DNA of 64,000 nt from Kyrpidia spormannii (GCF_002804065.1 NZ_CP024955.1:1302001-1366000), one strand, 5' to 3'; positions 50,033 to 58,680 are shown, counted from the first letter of the stretch. The notes: generated by a model from the sequence alone, not told the origin. Numbers and translations: made by a program.

Positions 50033-50461
50033 ATGCGGTCCTACGATGAAGCGGTGGGTCTGTTGAAAGGGCGCGGTGTTCGCATCACCCCGCAACGGAC
50101 GGCCATCCTCCAATACCTGTTGTCTCATCGAACGCATCCTACGGCAGATGAGATTTATCGGGCCATTCAACCGTCCTATCCCAATGTGAGCGTGGCGACG
50201 GTGTATAACAATCTGCGGGCGTTTCAGGAGGCGGGCTTGGTTCGGGAACTGACGGCCGGAGATCACGCAAGCCGCTTTGATGTCAATATGGTCCCGCACC
50301 ATCATGCGGTGTGTGACCGTTGCGGCAAGATCGTCGATTTTTATCACCCGCAATTGGACGGGCTGGCCGAGGCGATGGAAGAGGAACTGGGCTTCGCGGT
50401 GACGGAACAGCGGATCGAGGTTCACGGTCTCTGCCGGGAATGCCGTCAGCGGCCTTCTTGA
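50033..50461 (+). CDS. perR: Fur-family regulator, PerR-like
   Basis: Metal-dependent repressor of peroxide-stress genes, 142 residues. The DNA-binding half contains ITPQRTAILQYLLSH and HPTADEIYRAI. The regulatory metal site of PerR is conserved in SRFDVNMVPHHHAVCDRCGKIVDFYH (Asp, His, His, Asp), and the structural zinc in CDRC and CREC. The Asp in FDVN favours PerR over Fur or Zur. ATG 50033 follows GAGAGGTGG; GTG 50024 is less likely. Confidence 0.9.
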   Translation: MRSYDEAVGLLKGRGVRITPQRTAILQYLLSHRTHPTADEIYRAIQPSYPNVSVATVYNNLRAFQEAGLVRELTAGDHASRFDVNMVPHHHAVCDRCGKIVDFYHPQLDGLAEAMEEELGFAVTEQRIEVHGLCRECRQRPS

Positions 50462-50522
50462 GGATGGCGGTAAGTAGAATAGGAATTTCGGCCGCACATG
50501 CCGATCGCGATGGAGGCGAAAG

Positions 50523-50888
50523 ATGTTGCAGGGACGAAGGGTAGCCGGCATCGTTTTTGTCCTTGGGGTATTATTCCTGGTCGTCTTACAGTTCGTGATG
50601 GATCCGGTTCGACAAGCCAAAGATCCCGTAGCAGTGGCGAATAATTTTATCGGCTACGTAGAGCTTCAGCAGTTTGACAAAGCAAGTCAGTTTTTGAGCA
50701 GCAGTTTCCGCAACAGCGGCCAGGCGGACCACGTCCTGCGACAGTTGTGGCAGAACCTCGATCAGAACGCAGTGAATGTGAAGCTGGTCTCCAATACCGG
50801 TTCCGAGGCGAGGGTGCAGTTTTACAATGATCCTAACGCTGTGCTCGTTTTGACCAAAGAAGGGGATCGGTGGGTCGTCAGTAACTGA
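50523..50888 (+). CDS. Membrane-anchored hypothetical protein (121 aa)
   Basis: An N-terminal helix (VAGIVFVLGVLFLVVLQFVM) is followed by an NTF2/DUF4878-like extracellular domain (DPVAVANNFIGYVELQQFDKASQFLSSSFR, ending VLVLTKEGDRWVVSN). Function unknown. ATG 50523 follows GGAGGCGAAAG. Stand-alone gene between perR and tRNAs. Confidence 0.8.
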   Translation: MLQGRRVAGIVFVLGVLFLVVLQFVMDPVRQAKDPVAVANNFIGYVELQQFDKASQFLSSSFRNSGQADHVLRQLWQNLDQNAVNVKLVSNTGSEARVQFYNDPNAVLVLTKEGDRWVVSN

Positions 50889-51043
50889 CGAAAACGGCAT
50901 TCGAAGGAACGGAGAGCCGTAGTCCAGGGCGAAGGAGAGCCTTGGCTACGGCCCTGCCCGGGGAGGCGGTTTGCCATCGCGGCGGTCTGGATCAGCGTCT
51001 TGTGTGCTGCGGAATGTTCGTCTGTTAAAATAAATTGGGGGGG

Positions 51044-51073
51044 TTGACACGGCGGCGAGTTGGCTTATATAAT
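51044..51073 (+). promoter_or_regulatory. Strong promoter of the six-tRNA array
   Basis: Consensus TTGACA (51044-51049) and TATAAT (51068-51073) with an 18-base spacer; about 90 bases of leader precede tRNA-Leu. Confidence 0.9.
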
Positions 51074-51162
51074 CATCCTTGCGTCTAGATCCCGAGGACG
51101 AACGGGGATTTGGACACTGAACTCCGGACTCGGCAGTCAGGTGCCGAGGATTCAGAAGCGAT

Positions 51163-51247
51163 GCCGAAGTGGCGGAATTGGCAGACGCACACGACTCAAA
51201 ATCGTGCGGGGAAACCCATGTCGGTTCGAGTCCGACCTTCGGCACCA
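51163..51247 (+). tRNA. tRNA-Leu (CAA)
   Basis: Class II tRNA; anticodon loop CTCAAAA; CCA encoded. Confidence 0.95.
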
Positions 51248-51250
51248 CGT

Positions 51251-51326
<76 letters not shown>

Positions 51327-51346
51327 ATGCCTCGGACGAGGCGCGT

Positions 51347-51421
51347 TCCTCGGTAGCTCAGTGGTAGAGCGTCCGGCTGTTAACCGGGTGGTCGCAGGTT
51401 CGAATCCTGCCCGGGGAGCCA
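51347..51421 (+). tRNA. tRNA-Asn (GTT), second copy
   Basis: Identical over all 75 bases to 21467-21541; anticodon GTT; CCA encoded. Confidence 0.97.
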
Positions 51422-51422
51422 A

Positions 51423-51497
51423 GGCCCCATGGTCAAGTGGTTAAGACACCGCCCTTTCACGGCGGTAACGGGGGTTCGAATCCCCCTGGGGTCACCA
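51423..51497 (+). tRNA. tRNA-Glu (TTC)
   Basis: Acceptor GGCCCCA/TGGGGTC; anticodon loop CTTTCAC; CCA encoded. Confidence 0.96.
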
Positions 51498-51503
51498 AAA
51501 CGT

Positions 51504-51580
51504 CGCGGGGTGGAGCAGTCTGGCAGCTCGTCGGGCTCATAACCCGAAGGTCGCAGGTTCGAATCCTGTCCCCGCAACCA
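51504..51580 (+). tRNA. Initiator tRNA-fMet (CAT)
   Basis: Anticodon CAT. The C1-A72 mismatch and three G-C pairs at the base of the anticodon stem mark an initiator rather than elongator tRNA. CCA encoded. Confidence 0.95.
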
Positions 51581-51584
51581 CATT

Positions 51585-51661
51585 GGAGCTGTAGTGTAGA
51601 GGCCCAACACGCCTGCCTGTCACGCAGGAGATCGCGGGTTCGAATCCCGTCAGCTCCGCCA
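51585..51661 (+). tRNA. tRNA-Asp (GTC)
   Basis: Acceptor GGAGCTG/CAGCTCC; anticodon loop CTGTCAC; CCA encoded. Last of the array. Confidence 0.96.
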
Positions 51662-51674
51662 GAAAAAAACCGAG

Positions 51675-51699
51675 AGCTCGCCGTGAGGCGGGCTTTTTT
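51675..51699 (+). terminator. Terminator of the six-tRNA array
   Basis: AGCTCGCC and GGCGGGCT pair around GTGA (one G-T pair), followed by TTTTTCG. Confidence 0.88.
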
Positions 51700-51774
51700 C
51701 GTTTGAACTCCTTCAGGGTCAAGAGGGCGAGGGAAGGGTCAGACGGCTGTGCCACCACCTTTGCGGTTAGCTGC

Positions 51775-51803
51775 TTGACAGGGAGAATTGGCAAAGATAG
51801 AAT
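51775..51803 (+). promoter_or_regulatory. Promoter of the pabA-trpE pair
   Basis: TTGACA (51775-51780), a 17-base spacer and TAGAAT (51798-51803). About 100 bases of leader follow; no T-box or TRAP-type repeat was seen in it. Confidence 0.8.
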
Positions 51804-51908
51804 GAGGCCAATCCGGGGGATCCGAAGGAGAGCGAAGGCGCGTCGCTCGCCCGGGGCGGAGTCGGAGAAGAGCCGAGCTGAGTGGAGTCGAGATGAGGAG
51901 GGTCACCC

Positions 51909-52517
51909 TTGGTTTTGATGATCGATAACTATGATTCTTTCACGTACAACCTCGTCCAGTATATTGAGATTCTGGGAATGCCAGTAAGTGTCCTTCGGAA
52001 CGATGTGATCTCTGCCGAAGAGCTGGATCCTGACGCCTACAGTCACGTCGTGATTTCGCCAGGACCCGGAACGCCCCGGGATGCAGGGGTTTCGATGGCG
52101 GTGATCGAACGATTTGCCGGCCGGGTGCCGGTGCTCGGAGTGTGTCTTGGACACCAGGCCATTGCCGAGGTGTTCGGAGGGCGCGTGGTTCACGCCAGGC
52201 GGCCGATGCACGGAAAAACCTCGATGATTCTCCACGATGGTTCCTTTCTTTTCTCGCGTCTCCCCAATCCCTTTCGCGCCACTCGGTATCATTCACTGAT
52301 TGTTGATGAAACCACCCTACCTTCGGAGCTTCGAGTGACAGCTCGTAGTGAGGAAGGCGAAATCATGGCCATCTGTCACCGGGACTTGCCCGTGTACGGG
52401 GTCCAGTTTCATCCCGAATCGATCCTGACCGATGGCGGGATGAAGATCCTGGCGGATTTTCTCGGTGTGGCCGACGCGGAACCGGTCCTTTTGTCGGCGG
52501 GGGGTGGTGTGCGGTGA
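51909..52517 (+). CDS. pabA: Glutamine amidotransferase of anthranilate/aminodeoxychorismate synthase
   Basis: Releases ammonia from glutamine for the chorismate-using partner. 202 residues: MIDNYDSFTYNLVQY start, catalytic Cys in GVCLGHQAI, and His-Glu in GVQFHPESIL. TTG 51909 follows GAGGAGGG. It overlaps the next gene by 4 bases. In Bacillales one such subunit often serves both folate (PabB) and tryptophan (TrpE) synthesis, so pabA/trpG naming is open. Confidence 0.93.
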   Translation: MVLMIDNYDSFTYNLVQYIEILGMPVSVLRNDVISAEELDPDAYSHVVISPGPGTPRDAGVSMAVIERFAGRVPVLGVCLGHQAIAEVFGGRVVHARRPMHGKTSMILHDGSFLFSRLPNPFRATRYHSLIVDETTLPSELRVTARSEEGEIMAICHRDLPVYGVQFHPESILTDGGMKILADFLGVADAEPVLLSAGGGVR

Positions 52518-53971
52518 GCGTGGTGGAGCGCTTGCAGGTCGTGGTATCCACCCGGCGCCACACGGTGCCCCGCCGGGCCGGTGCGGACGCTTTTGCACTC
52601 TTTCGGGTGATCGCGGGAGAGATCGGGGCCGAGCGAGCTTTTCTCCTGGACTCGGTGTCAGACCCCCGGGCTCAGCACCGGCTGGCTGTGGTGGCAGCGG
52701 ACCCCGTGTTGGAGCTGAGGTTCAAAGGTGAGGGTATCGCAGTTTCTGGAGATGAGTCGGTGACCGCCACGGTGCGGGCGCGGCTGGACCAGGAGCGGTT
52801 GGTGAAAGACGGTCAGATGGTCGCGGGCCCGGCGGAGGTTTTGGCGGCGGTTTCGGATGTGTTTGCGCCAGCCGAGGATCTGCCTGCTTTTGCGGGCGGG
52901 TTTCTCGGATACGTGGCCTACGATGCGATTCGATATTTTGAGCGGCTACCCCACACCACGGTGGATGACCGGCGTCTGGATGACATCCGTCTACGGGTTT
53001 TCCGAACGGTCATTCATGTCACGGATGACCAGTTCGAGGTCTACGCCCATCGCTTTGGGGAGGAACGCGACGATCTCGATCGGGCTTTGAAGTGGATATC
53101 CGGGATTGAGGATCTGCCAGATCTGTCTGGGGATGTGGAGCCGGCGATTGAGGTGTACCACGACGTCACTGAAGAGGAATTTGTACACCGGGTAGAAAAG
53201 GCCAAAAAGTATATTGCCGATGGGGATATTTTTCAAATCGTACCCTCCATGCGCCTGCGGGTCAGGAGTAAGTCGGATCCCTTGGTGGTGTACGACCGGC
53301 TGCGCCGGGTGAATCCTTCACCTTTTATGTTTTACGGCGACTATGGGGACTTTCGCATCTTCGGAGCCAGCCCGGAGGTCCAGCTCCGGGTCCAGGGAGG
53401 CGTGGCCCAGATGCGCCCCATCGCGGGGACATCAAAGGGAAAGGGGATGACCGACGCGGAGAATCGCCGGCTGGTGGAAGATTTGCTCGGGGATGAGAAA
53501 GAACGGGCCGAGCACCTGATGTTGGTGGACCTCTGCCGAAATGACCTGGGGAGGGTGTGCCGGCCGGGGACCGTGGTCGTGGAACAACTGATGGTGGTGG
53601 AAGAATACTCCCACGTCTTTCACATCGTTTCTCATGTCAACGGCGAATTGCGGCCGGACGTCAAGCCCCTTCATGCGATTCTGGCCACGTTTCCGGCGGG
53701 CACCCTGAGCGGTACACCAAAGGTCAGAGCCATGGAGATTATCGACGAGTTGGAGTCTTTTGACCGAGGCCCCTACGGCGGGGCGGTGGGGTTTATCGAT
53801 TGGAAAGGCAATGTGAATCTGGCCATTATGATCCGAAGCGTCGTACACATCGAGGACGTGTTTTATCTGCAAGCGGGGGCGGGTATCGTAGCGGATTCCG
53901 TGCCGGAGATGGAGTGGCGAGAGTGCGGGCACAAGCTGGCAGCCCTGCACCAGGCGCTGTTTCCAGCCTGA
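52514..53971 (+). CDS. trpE: Anthranilate synthase component I (TrpE-like)
   Basis: Chorismate-using enzyme of 485 residues. Motifs: FLGYVAYDAIRYFE, DGDIFQIVPSMRL, FGASPEVQLRV, RPIAGTSKGKG, LVDLCRNDLGRV, FPAGTLSGTPKVRAMEIIDELE and YLQAGAGIVADSVPE. Alanine in PIAGT favours anthranilate synthase; PabB-type enzymes have lysine there (PIKGT). GTG 52514 overlaps the amidotransferase stop. No other trp genes follow in the window. Confidence 0.9.
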   Translation: MSVVERLQVVVSTRRHTVPRRAGADAFALFRVIAGEIGAERAFLLDSVSDPRAQHRLAVVAADPVLELRFKGEGIAVSGDESVTATVRARLDQERLVKDGQMVAGPAEVLAAVSDVFAPAEDLPAFAGGFLGYVAYDAIRYFERLPHTTVDDRRLDDIRLRVFRTVIHVTDDQFEVYAHRFGEERDDLDRALKWISGIEDLPDLSGDVEPAIEVYHDVTEEEFVHRVEKAKKYIADGDIFQIVPSMRLRVRSKSDPLVVYDRLRRVNPSPFMFYGDYGDFRIFGASPEVQLRVQGGVAQMRPIAGTSKGKGMTDAENRRLVEDLLGDEKERAEHLMLVDLCRNDLGRVCRPGTVVVEQLMVVEEYSHVFHIVSHVNGELRPDVKPLHAILATFPAGTLSGTPKVRAMEIIDELESFDRGPYGGAVGFIDWKGNVNLAIMIRSVVHIEDVFYLQAGAGIVADSVPEMEWRECGHKLAALHQALFPA

Positions 53972-54027
53972 TGGCATCGAGGTCGGTTCTTTCAGGAAAC
54001 ATCCCATGTCCTCCCGAGAAAATATGG

Positions 54028-54033
54028 TATGAT
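54028..54033 (+). promoter_or_regulatory. -10 box upstream of murT
   Basis: TATGAT at 54028-54033 within GGTATGATAG; the -35 region is weak. It would start transcription near 54040, supporting GTG 54068 as the murT start. Confidence 0.5.
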
Positions 54034-54067
54034 AGTCCCATGGATGTGTGCGGGAGGGTCGGCTGGG

Positions 54068-55513
54068 GTGGCGAGACGATGGCAGTTTTGGGCGGCTCTG
54101 GCAGCGGGCCGGATTGTGTCCCGATTCCTGCGGGTCGCCGGCCGGAAGGCGACGACGCTGCCCGGCGTCGTCGCTATGCGGCTATGCCCGGGTTTCTTGG
54201 CGGCAGTCGGAGATCGGTTTGCCGGCAGAGTGGTGCTGATCACCGGGACGAACGGCAAGACGACGACGAGTAACCTGGTGGGGACATGGCTTAACGATAA
54301 CGGATGGCAGGTGGTAAGCAATCGCCTGGGGGCGAACCTCGTCCAAGGAATTGCCACGGCGGTGGTGGAGCAGTTGCAAAGACACCGTTCATACCTGGAG
54401 GCCGCGGTGTTTGAAGTGGACGAGGCCACCGTGGAGAAAGTGGTCGAGGACCTCCGTCCGGGGGTCGTTGTGGTCACCAACTTTTTCCGCGATCAAATGG
54501 ATCGCTACGGGGAACTAGACCGGGTGGTGGATCTTGTCGCCGGGGCCTTGGCCCGGGTTCCGGAGGGCTCCCTGTGCCTGATCAACGGGGACGATCCGGT
54601 GGCCTACCGGGCGGCCCCGCACGGCCGGAAGGTGCAGTTTTACGGGCTTGAGGCGCCGGAGTGGCTTGAACCCCGCTCCCGGGAAGTGCGGGACGGGAAA
54701 TTTTGTGGCTTTTGTGGCCATCCCTTGAGCTATGCGGGTTTTTTCTACGGGCAATTGGGCATCTGGCGTTGCCCGGGTTGTGGGCGGGAACGCCCCCTTC
54801 CCGACCCTGCGGCCCGGCACATTCGCGTGGCCAAGGGTGGTTTGGCCTTTGAGGTGGACGGGCTACCCGCCCGGTTGGACTCCCCGGGATTGTACAACGT
54901 CTACAATGTGCTCGCGGCCTACGGAGCGGTTCGGGCACTGGGCCTCTCCCAGGAACAGGTACAGGGAGCCATGGCCCGGATACGGACGGGGCTCGGACGG
55001 CTGGAGCGGTTTCGACTTGCCGGCCGGCCGATCGTTTTGGCGTTGGTGAAAAATCCCGCCGGCCTCAACGAGCAATTAAAGGTGGTGGAGCGGACCCCGG
55101 AAGTCACGGACGTGGTGTTGGTGCTCAATGATCTCTACGCCGACGGAACGGATGTGTCGTGGATTTGGGATGCGGATCTGGAGCGTCTGAAGGACAAGGG
55201 GATCGAGCGGGCGTGGTGTGCCGGCACACGAGCGGAGGACATGGCGATTCGCGTTCGATATGCGGAATGGCCGGCGGAGATTCGGGTAATTCGGGATCCG
55301 GTCGCCTGCGTGGAGGCGGCCTCGTCCAGCCCGGCGGACCGGGCGGTGACGAGGGGGGGATCCGGCAGGCCAAAGGGAGCAGTGTATGTGTTGACGACTT
55401 ACACATCGTTATACACGTTGAGAGACTGGCTGGTCCGGCGGGGCGAGGAGGAACATGACGATGAAACTGACCATCGGCCATCTGTATCCCGATCTGCTCG
55501 ATCTGTACAGTGA
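54068..55513 (+). CDS. murT: Lipid II isoglutaminyl synthase, Mur ligase-like subunit MurT
   Basis: With GatD amidates the second residue of the peptidoglycan stem peptide (D-Glu to D-iGln). About 481 residues: Mur-ligase ATP loop ITGTNGKTTTSNL, FEVDEATVEKVV, NFFRDQMDRYGELD, a zinc ribbon (CGFCG..CPGCG) typical of MurT, and the DUF1727 C-terminal domain (LNDLYADGTDVSWIWD). GTG 54068 is 10 bases after GGGAGGG. Its 3' end overlaps gatD by about 50 bases. Confidence 0.94.
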   Translation: MARRWQFWAALAAGRIVSRFLRVAGRKATTLPGVVAMRLCPGFLAAVGDRFAGRVVLITGTNGKTTTSNLVGTWLNDNGWQVVSNRLGANLVQGIATAVVEQLQRHRSYLEAAVFEVDEATVEKVVEDLRPGVVVVTNFFRDQMDRYGELDRVVDLVAGALARVPEGSLCLINGDDPVAYRAAPHGRKVQFYGLEAPEWLEPRSREVRDGKFCGFCGHPLSYAGFFYGQLGIWRCPGCGRERPLPDPAARHIRVAKGGLAFEVDGLPARLDSPGLYNVYNVLAAYGAVRALGLSQEQVQGAMARIRTGLGRLERFRLAGRPIVLALVKNPAGLNEQLKVVERTPEVTDVVLVLNDLYADGTDVSWIWDADLERLKDKGIERAWCAGTRAEDMAIRVRYAEWPAEIRVIRDPVACVEAASSSPADRAVTRGGSGRPKGAVYVLTTYTSLYTLRDWLVRRGEEEHDDETDHRPSVSRSARSVQ

Positions 55514-56237
55514 TCGGGGCAATGTCATGATTCTCGAAAAGAGGGCCCGCTGGCGGGGGATCGAGGTAGAGGTGGTGCGGGTGGATGCCGGGGATGCCAC
55601 CGATGTGCGGGGGTGCGACCTGTTGATGATGGGCGGCGGCATGGACCGGGAGCAAAGTTTAGTGGCCCGGGATCTTCAGCACCGCCGGTTGAACGTGGAG
55701 CAGGCCGTGGCCGAGGGTACCGTGGTTCTGGCCATTTGCGGTGGGTACCAGTTACTCGGGGAGTATTTTGAAACCGGGTCTGGTGAGAGGATCCCGGGAA
55801 TCGGGCTGCTGGACGCTTATACTGTAGCCGGGGAAAGGCGGATGGTGGGGAACGTCATGGCGGAGTGTCCCCTGGATGGACCGATGGAGACTATTTTTGG
55901 GTATGAAAATCATTCCGGACGGACGTATCTTCGGGAGGGGACCGACCCTTGGATGCGGGTGGTCCGGGGGGGTGGAAATAACGGAAGTGACGGCACCGAG
56001 GGGGCGCGGAAAGGCCGGGTGTTTGGCACGTACCTGCACGGGCCGCTGCTCGCTAAAAATCCGCGGCTGGCGGATTGGCTGTTGGGGCTGGCCCTGGAAC
56101 GCAAGGGAACAGGGGGGGGATTCAAGTCCTTGGTGGACCGGTGGGAGGAGGCGGCCCGGGAGCATCTGGTGCGCCGGTTAGCCGAGTTGGACGGCATGGA
56201 GTCCCCCCACGTGGGGACGGGCGGGACAAAAAAATGA
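55461..56237 (+). CDS. gatD: Lipid II isoglutaminyl synthase, glutaminase subunit GatD
   Basis: CobB/CobQ-type glutamine amidotransferase supplying ammonia to MurT. 258 residues: KLTIGHLYPDLLDLYSDRGN, catalytic Cys in LAICGGYQLLG and His in GTYLHGPLLAKNP. ATG 55461 matches the family start and lies 10 bases after AGGAGG; ATG 55455 is an alternative. It is embedded in the end of murT, so the two are coupled. Confidence 0.94.
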   Translation: MKLTIGHLYPDLLDLYSDRGNVMILEKRARWRGIEVEVVRVDAGDATDVRGCDLLMMGGGMDREQSLVARDLQHRRLNVEQAVAEGTVVLAICGGYQLLGEYFETGSGERIPGIGLLDAYTVAGERRMVGNVMAECPLDGPMETIFGYENHSGRTYLREGTDPWMRVVRGGGNNGSDGTEGARKGRVFGTYLHGPLLAKNPRLADWLLGLALERKGTGGGFKSLVDRWEEAAREHLVRRLAELDGMESPHVGTGGTKK

Positions 56238-56247
56238 TTCAAGGGTC

Positions 56248-56276
56248 TTGCACTCGGCTAATTGTGGTGGTAAGAT
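56248..56276 (+). promoter_or_regulatory. Promoter of tRNA-Arg
   Basis: TTGCAC (56248-56253), a 17-base spacer and TAAGAT (56271-56276). Confidence 0.65.
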
Positions 56277-56338
56277 AATTGATGCGTTGAGAAAATGGAC
56301 GCGGCCGCTTTTCGGGCGGAGGAATGTGAACAGGATGT

Positions 56339-56413
<75 letters not shown>

Positions 56414-56450
56414 TGTTTTAAACGGCGTGGGGTTCCCTTTTTTGGTTTTG

Positions 56451-56487
56451 GGGCTGGTGTTTATCAACACCAGCCCTCGATTTATTT
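56451..56487 (+). terminator. Terminator after tRNA-Arg
   Basis: GGGCTGGTGTT and AACACCAGCCC form a perfect stem around TATC, followed by TCGATTTATTT. Confidence 0.88.
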
Positions 56488-56707
56488 GCGCCGGGCAATC
56501 CTGGCTGGGATGGGGACACACGTTGCCCAACGGGGACCCGCCGAATGCTGTATGCGGGGCAAGGACCCGCGGAAGGTTTCGCCTCTTTTCGTTGTCTATC
56601 TCTCTTGACAGCGCCAGAGTATCATTCCACGTCGGTTGAAGACAATAACACGCAGCAAATCCTGCCCTGGTTGTGGAGACCCCCGGGAGAAAGAGGGGAA
56701 CGGGTTG

Positions 56708-57358
56708 GTGCGTGCGCTGCGGATTACTCTATGTGTGTGTATCCTTGTCGTGCTTGGGCTCGGGGGGAACGTCCACGTCCGCGCCGAGTCCGGGCCGCTT
56801 ATGCAGATTGAGGTGAACACCGATACCCACCGACTTACTGTCTACCGGGACGGCATTGCCATTAAACAATATCCGGTGGCGCTCGGGAGACCCGACAGTC
56901 CCACCCCCATCGGCAATTGGAAACTCATCAACAAGTATAAAAATTGGGGTGGAGGATTTGGCACCCGCTGGCTCGGTTTGAATGTTCCATGGGGTATCTA
57001 TGGCATTCACGGGACAAATCGTCCCCATTCCATCGGGTGGTCGGCGAGCGCTGGCTGCATCCGCATGAGGAACCGAGACGTGGAGGAGCTGTACGAGATG
57101 ATCCGGGTCGGGACCCCGGTGCGCATCGTCGGTGACCCGCTGCAATACATGCGCCGGCTCAAGGACGGCGATATCGGAACGGATGTGTGGCTGGTCCAGG
57201 ACAGGTTGCTCCGCCTGGGCTTTTACCGGGGTCCCTGCAATGGTCGTTTTTCGTTGTCCACTCAAGCGGCCCTCAAAGCGTTTGAAAGAAGTCAGCATCT
57301 TCCGGTGGACGGAGTGGTGAGTGTGCGGGATTATCATGCTTTGGGATTGATCGAGTAA
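56708..57358 (+). CDS. L,D-transpeptidase (YkuD) with C-terminal peptidoglycan-binding domain
   Basis: Exported cell-wall cross-linking enzyme. A signal segment (LRITLCVCILVVLGLGG) is followed by the YkuD domain: IEVNTDTHRLTVYRDG, TPIGNWKLINK, GIYGIHGT and the catalytic SAGCIRMRNRDVEELYE. A PG-binding_1 domain (IGTDVWLVQDRLLRLGFY) ends the protein. GTG 56708 is 8 bases after GAGGGGAA; TTG 56705 is equally possible; the track back to 56636 is unlikely. Related enzymes act in spore coat or cortex as well as vegetative wall. Confidence 0.92.
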   Translation: MRALRITLCVCILVVLGLGGNVHVRAESGPLMQIEVNTDTHRLTVYRDGIAIKQYPVALGRPDSPTPIGNWKLINKYKNWGGGFGTRWLGLNVPWGIYGIHGTNRPHSIGWSASAGCIRMRNRDVEELYEMIRVGTPVRIVGDPLQYMRRLKDGDIGTDVWLVQDRLLRLGFYRGPCNGRFSLSTQAALKAFERSQHLPVDGVVSVRDYHALGLIE

Positions 57359-57464
57359 TGTGACTCTCGTCCCGGTGGGACTGCCGACCGCCCGGCCCGG
57401 ATGGTATCATAAGGGGGGCATTGCCCGATCTGTTTGTTGGTGGAGTGGTGCGGAGGAGGGTAAG

Positions 57465-57632
57465 ATGGGGGAGGAGCAAGCCCCGATGCATTCCGGGCTC
57501 ACGGAGCGGGAAGCGGCTCAGCGGTTGCGGGTGAAAGGCTTCAACCACTTGCCCCAATCACGGCGAAAGCCCTTAAGCCGAATTGTCTTCGAAGTCGTAC
57601 GGGAGCCGATGTTCTTGCCTTTCGAGGGTTAG
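57465..57632 (+). pseudogene. N-terminal remnant of a P-type cation ATPase
   Basis: ATG 57465 follows GGAGGAGGGTAAG. The 55-residue product (HSGLTEREAAQRLRVKGFNHL, then PQSRRKPLSRIVFEVVREPMFLPFEG) matches the cation_ATPase_N segment that opens Ca2+-type P-type ATPases, which are about 850-900 residues. It stops just where the first membrane helix pair should begin. The rest of the gene is absent; the epimerase gene starts 28 bases later. Confidence 0.75.
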
Positions 57633-57660
57633 ATCGCCCGGGAACGAGGAGGGCGGCCAG

Positions 57661-58623
57661 ATGATAAGTCAAAGGGTTGGACACGCGGGGATCGTCGGCG
57701 TTACCGGGGGAACAGGTTTTGTCGGCCGGGCGCTAATTCGAGACCTGCTCCACTCCGGGTATGGCGTCATGATCGTGACTCGGGACCCGGAACGGTTTCG
57801 GCGGACCGTTCCTGCGGGTGCGGGGGTGGGGGAGGTGGAGGTCTGCGGATGGGATGTACTGATGGACCGGGCACGTCGCAAGCGGGTCGAGACCTGGGTA
57901 CACTTGGCTGGTGAGCCCATCGCGGGGCGGCGTTGGTCAAAACGGCAGAAAGAGGCGATCCTCCGGAGTCGGGCGGAAAGCACCCGGCGGGTGGTGGAGG
58001 TCCTGTCCTCCGCTCAGGTCCCTGGCGGAGGCCGTCCGGTGTTGGTAAGCGCTTCGGCGGTGGGATTCTACGGGACCTCTGAGACCGCCGTGTTTACCGA
58101 AGAGGACCCAGGCGGGGATGATTTTCTCGCCACAGTGGTCAAAATGTGGGAAGAAGAAGCGCTTCGCGCCGAAAAGTTCGGCGCCCGGGTGGTCAGGGTT
58201 CGGCTCGGGGTGGTACTGGGGCGGGAGGGTGGAGCGTTGCCCCGGATGGTTTTTCCTTATCGCTTAGGAATCGGCGGGAGGATTGGCACGGGTCGGCAGT
58301 GGGTTTCCTGGGTACACCTGGCAGACGCGGTGGGGCTTTTTCGATTTGCCATCGAACGTCCTGTCCAAGGGGCGGTCAACGCGGTCAGTCCCAATCCCGT
58401 GACGATGGAAACCTTCGGGCGCACCCTGGCCCGGGTGCTGGGCCGGCCTTACCGGGTGCCGGTGCCCGGGGCGGCGTTGCGGGTCGTTTTCGGTGAGGGG
58501 GCGGACGTGTTGCTCCGGGGCCAGAGGGTGTTGCCCAAACGGGCGGAGCAGTGGGGCTATGTATTTCGGCACCCGGATCTGGAAGGGGCGCTGGCTGACA
58601 TTTTCAAAGGTGGGGAACGCTGA
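57661..58623 (+). CDS. TIGR01777-family NAD-dependent epimerase (SDR39U1/YfcH-like)
   Basis: An extended SDR of 320 residues. Cofactor motif GVTGGTGFVGRALIRDLL; family segments WVHLAGEPIAGRRWSKRQKEAILRSR, VSASAVGFYG (catalytic Tyr present), RLGVVLGREGGALPRM, WVSWVHLADAV and the C-terminal DUF1731 region GQRVLPKRAEQWGYVFRHPDLEGAL. ATG 57661 follows GAGGAGGGCGGCC. Physiological substrate unknown for the family. Confidence 0.93.
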   Translation: MISQRVGHAGIVGVTGGTGFVGRALIRDLLHSGYGVMIVTRDPERFRRTVPAGAGVGEVEVCGWDVLMDRARRKRVETWVHLAGEPIAGRRWSKRQKEAILRSRAESTRRVVEVLSSAQVPGGGRPVLVSASAVGFYGTSETAVFTEEDPGGDDFLATVVKMWEEEALRAEKFGARVVRVRLGVVLGREGGALPRMVFPYRLGIGGRIGTGRQWVSWVHLADAVGLFRFAIERPVQGAVNAVSPNPVTMETFGRTLARVLGRPYRVPVPGAALRVVFGEGADVLLRGQRVLPKRAEQWGYVFRHPDLEGALADIFKGGER

Positions 58624-58680
58624 GGGCGGGGAACGAACGACGAGGTCTTCCGAGGTGCAGGAGGCCACCATGGAGGGGAA

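Noticed and set aside
51804-51908. Tryptophan attenuator before pabA-trpE
   Set aside because: No tryptophan-rich leader frame, no GAG/TAG repeat array for TRAP and no terminator stem.
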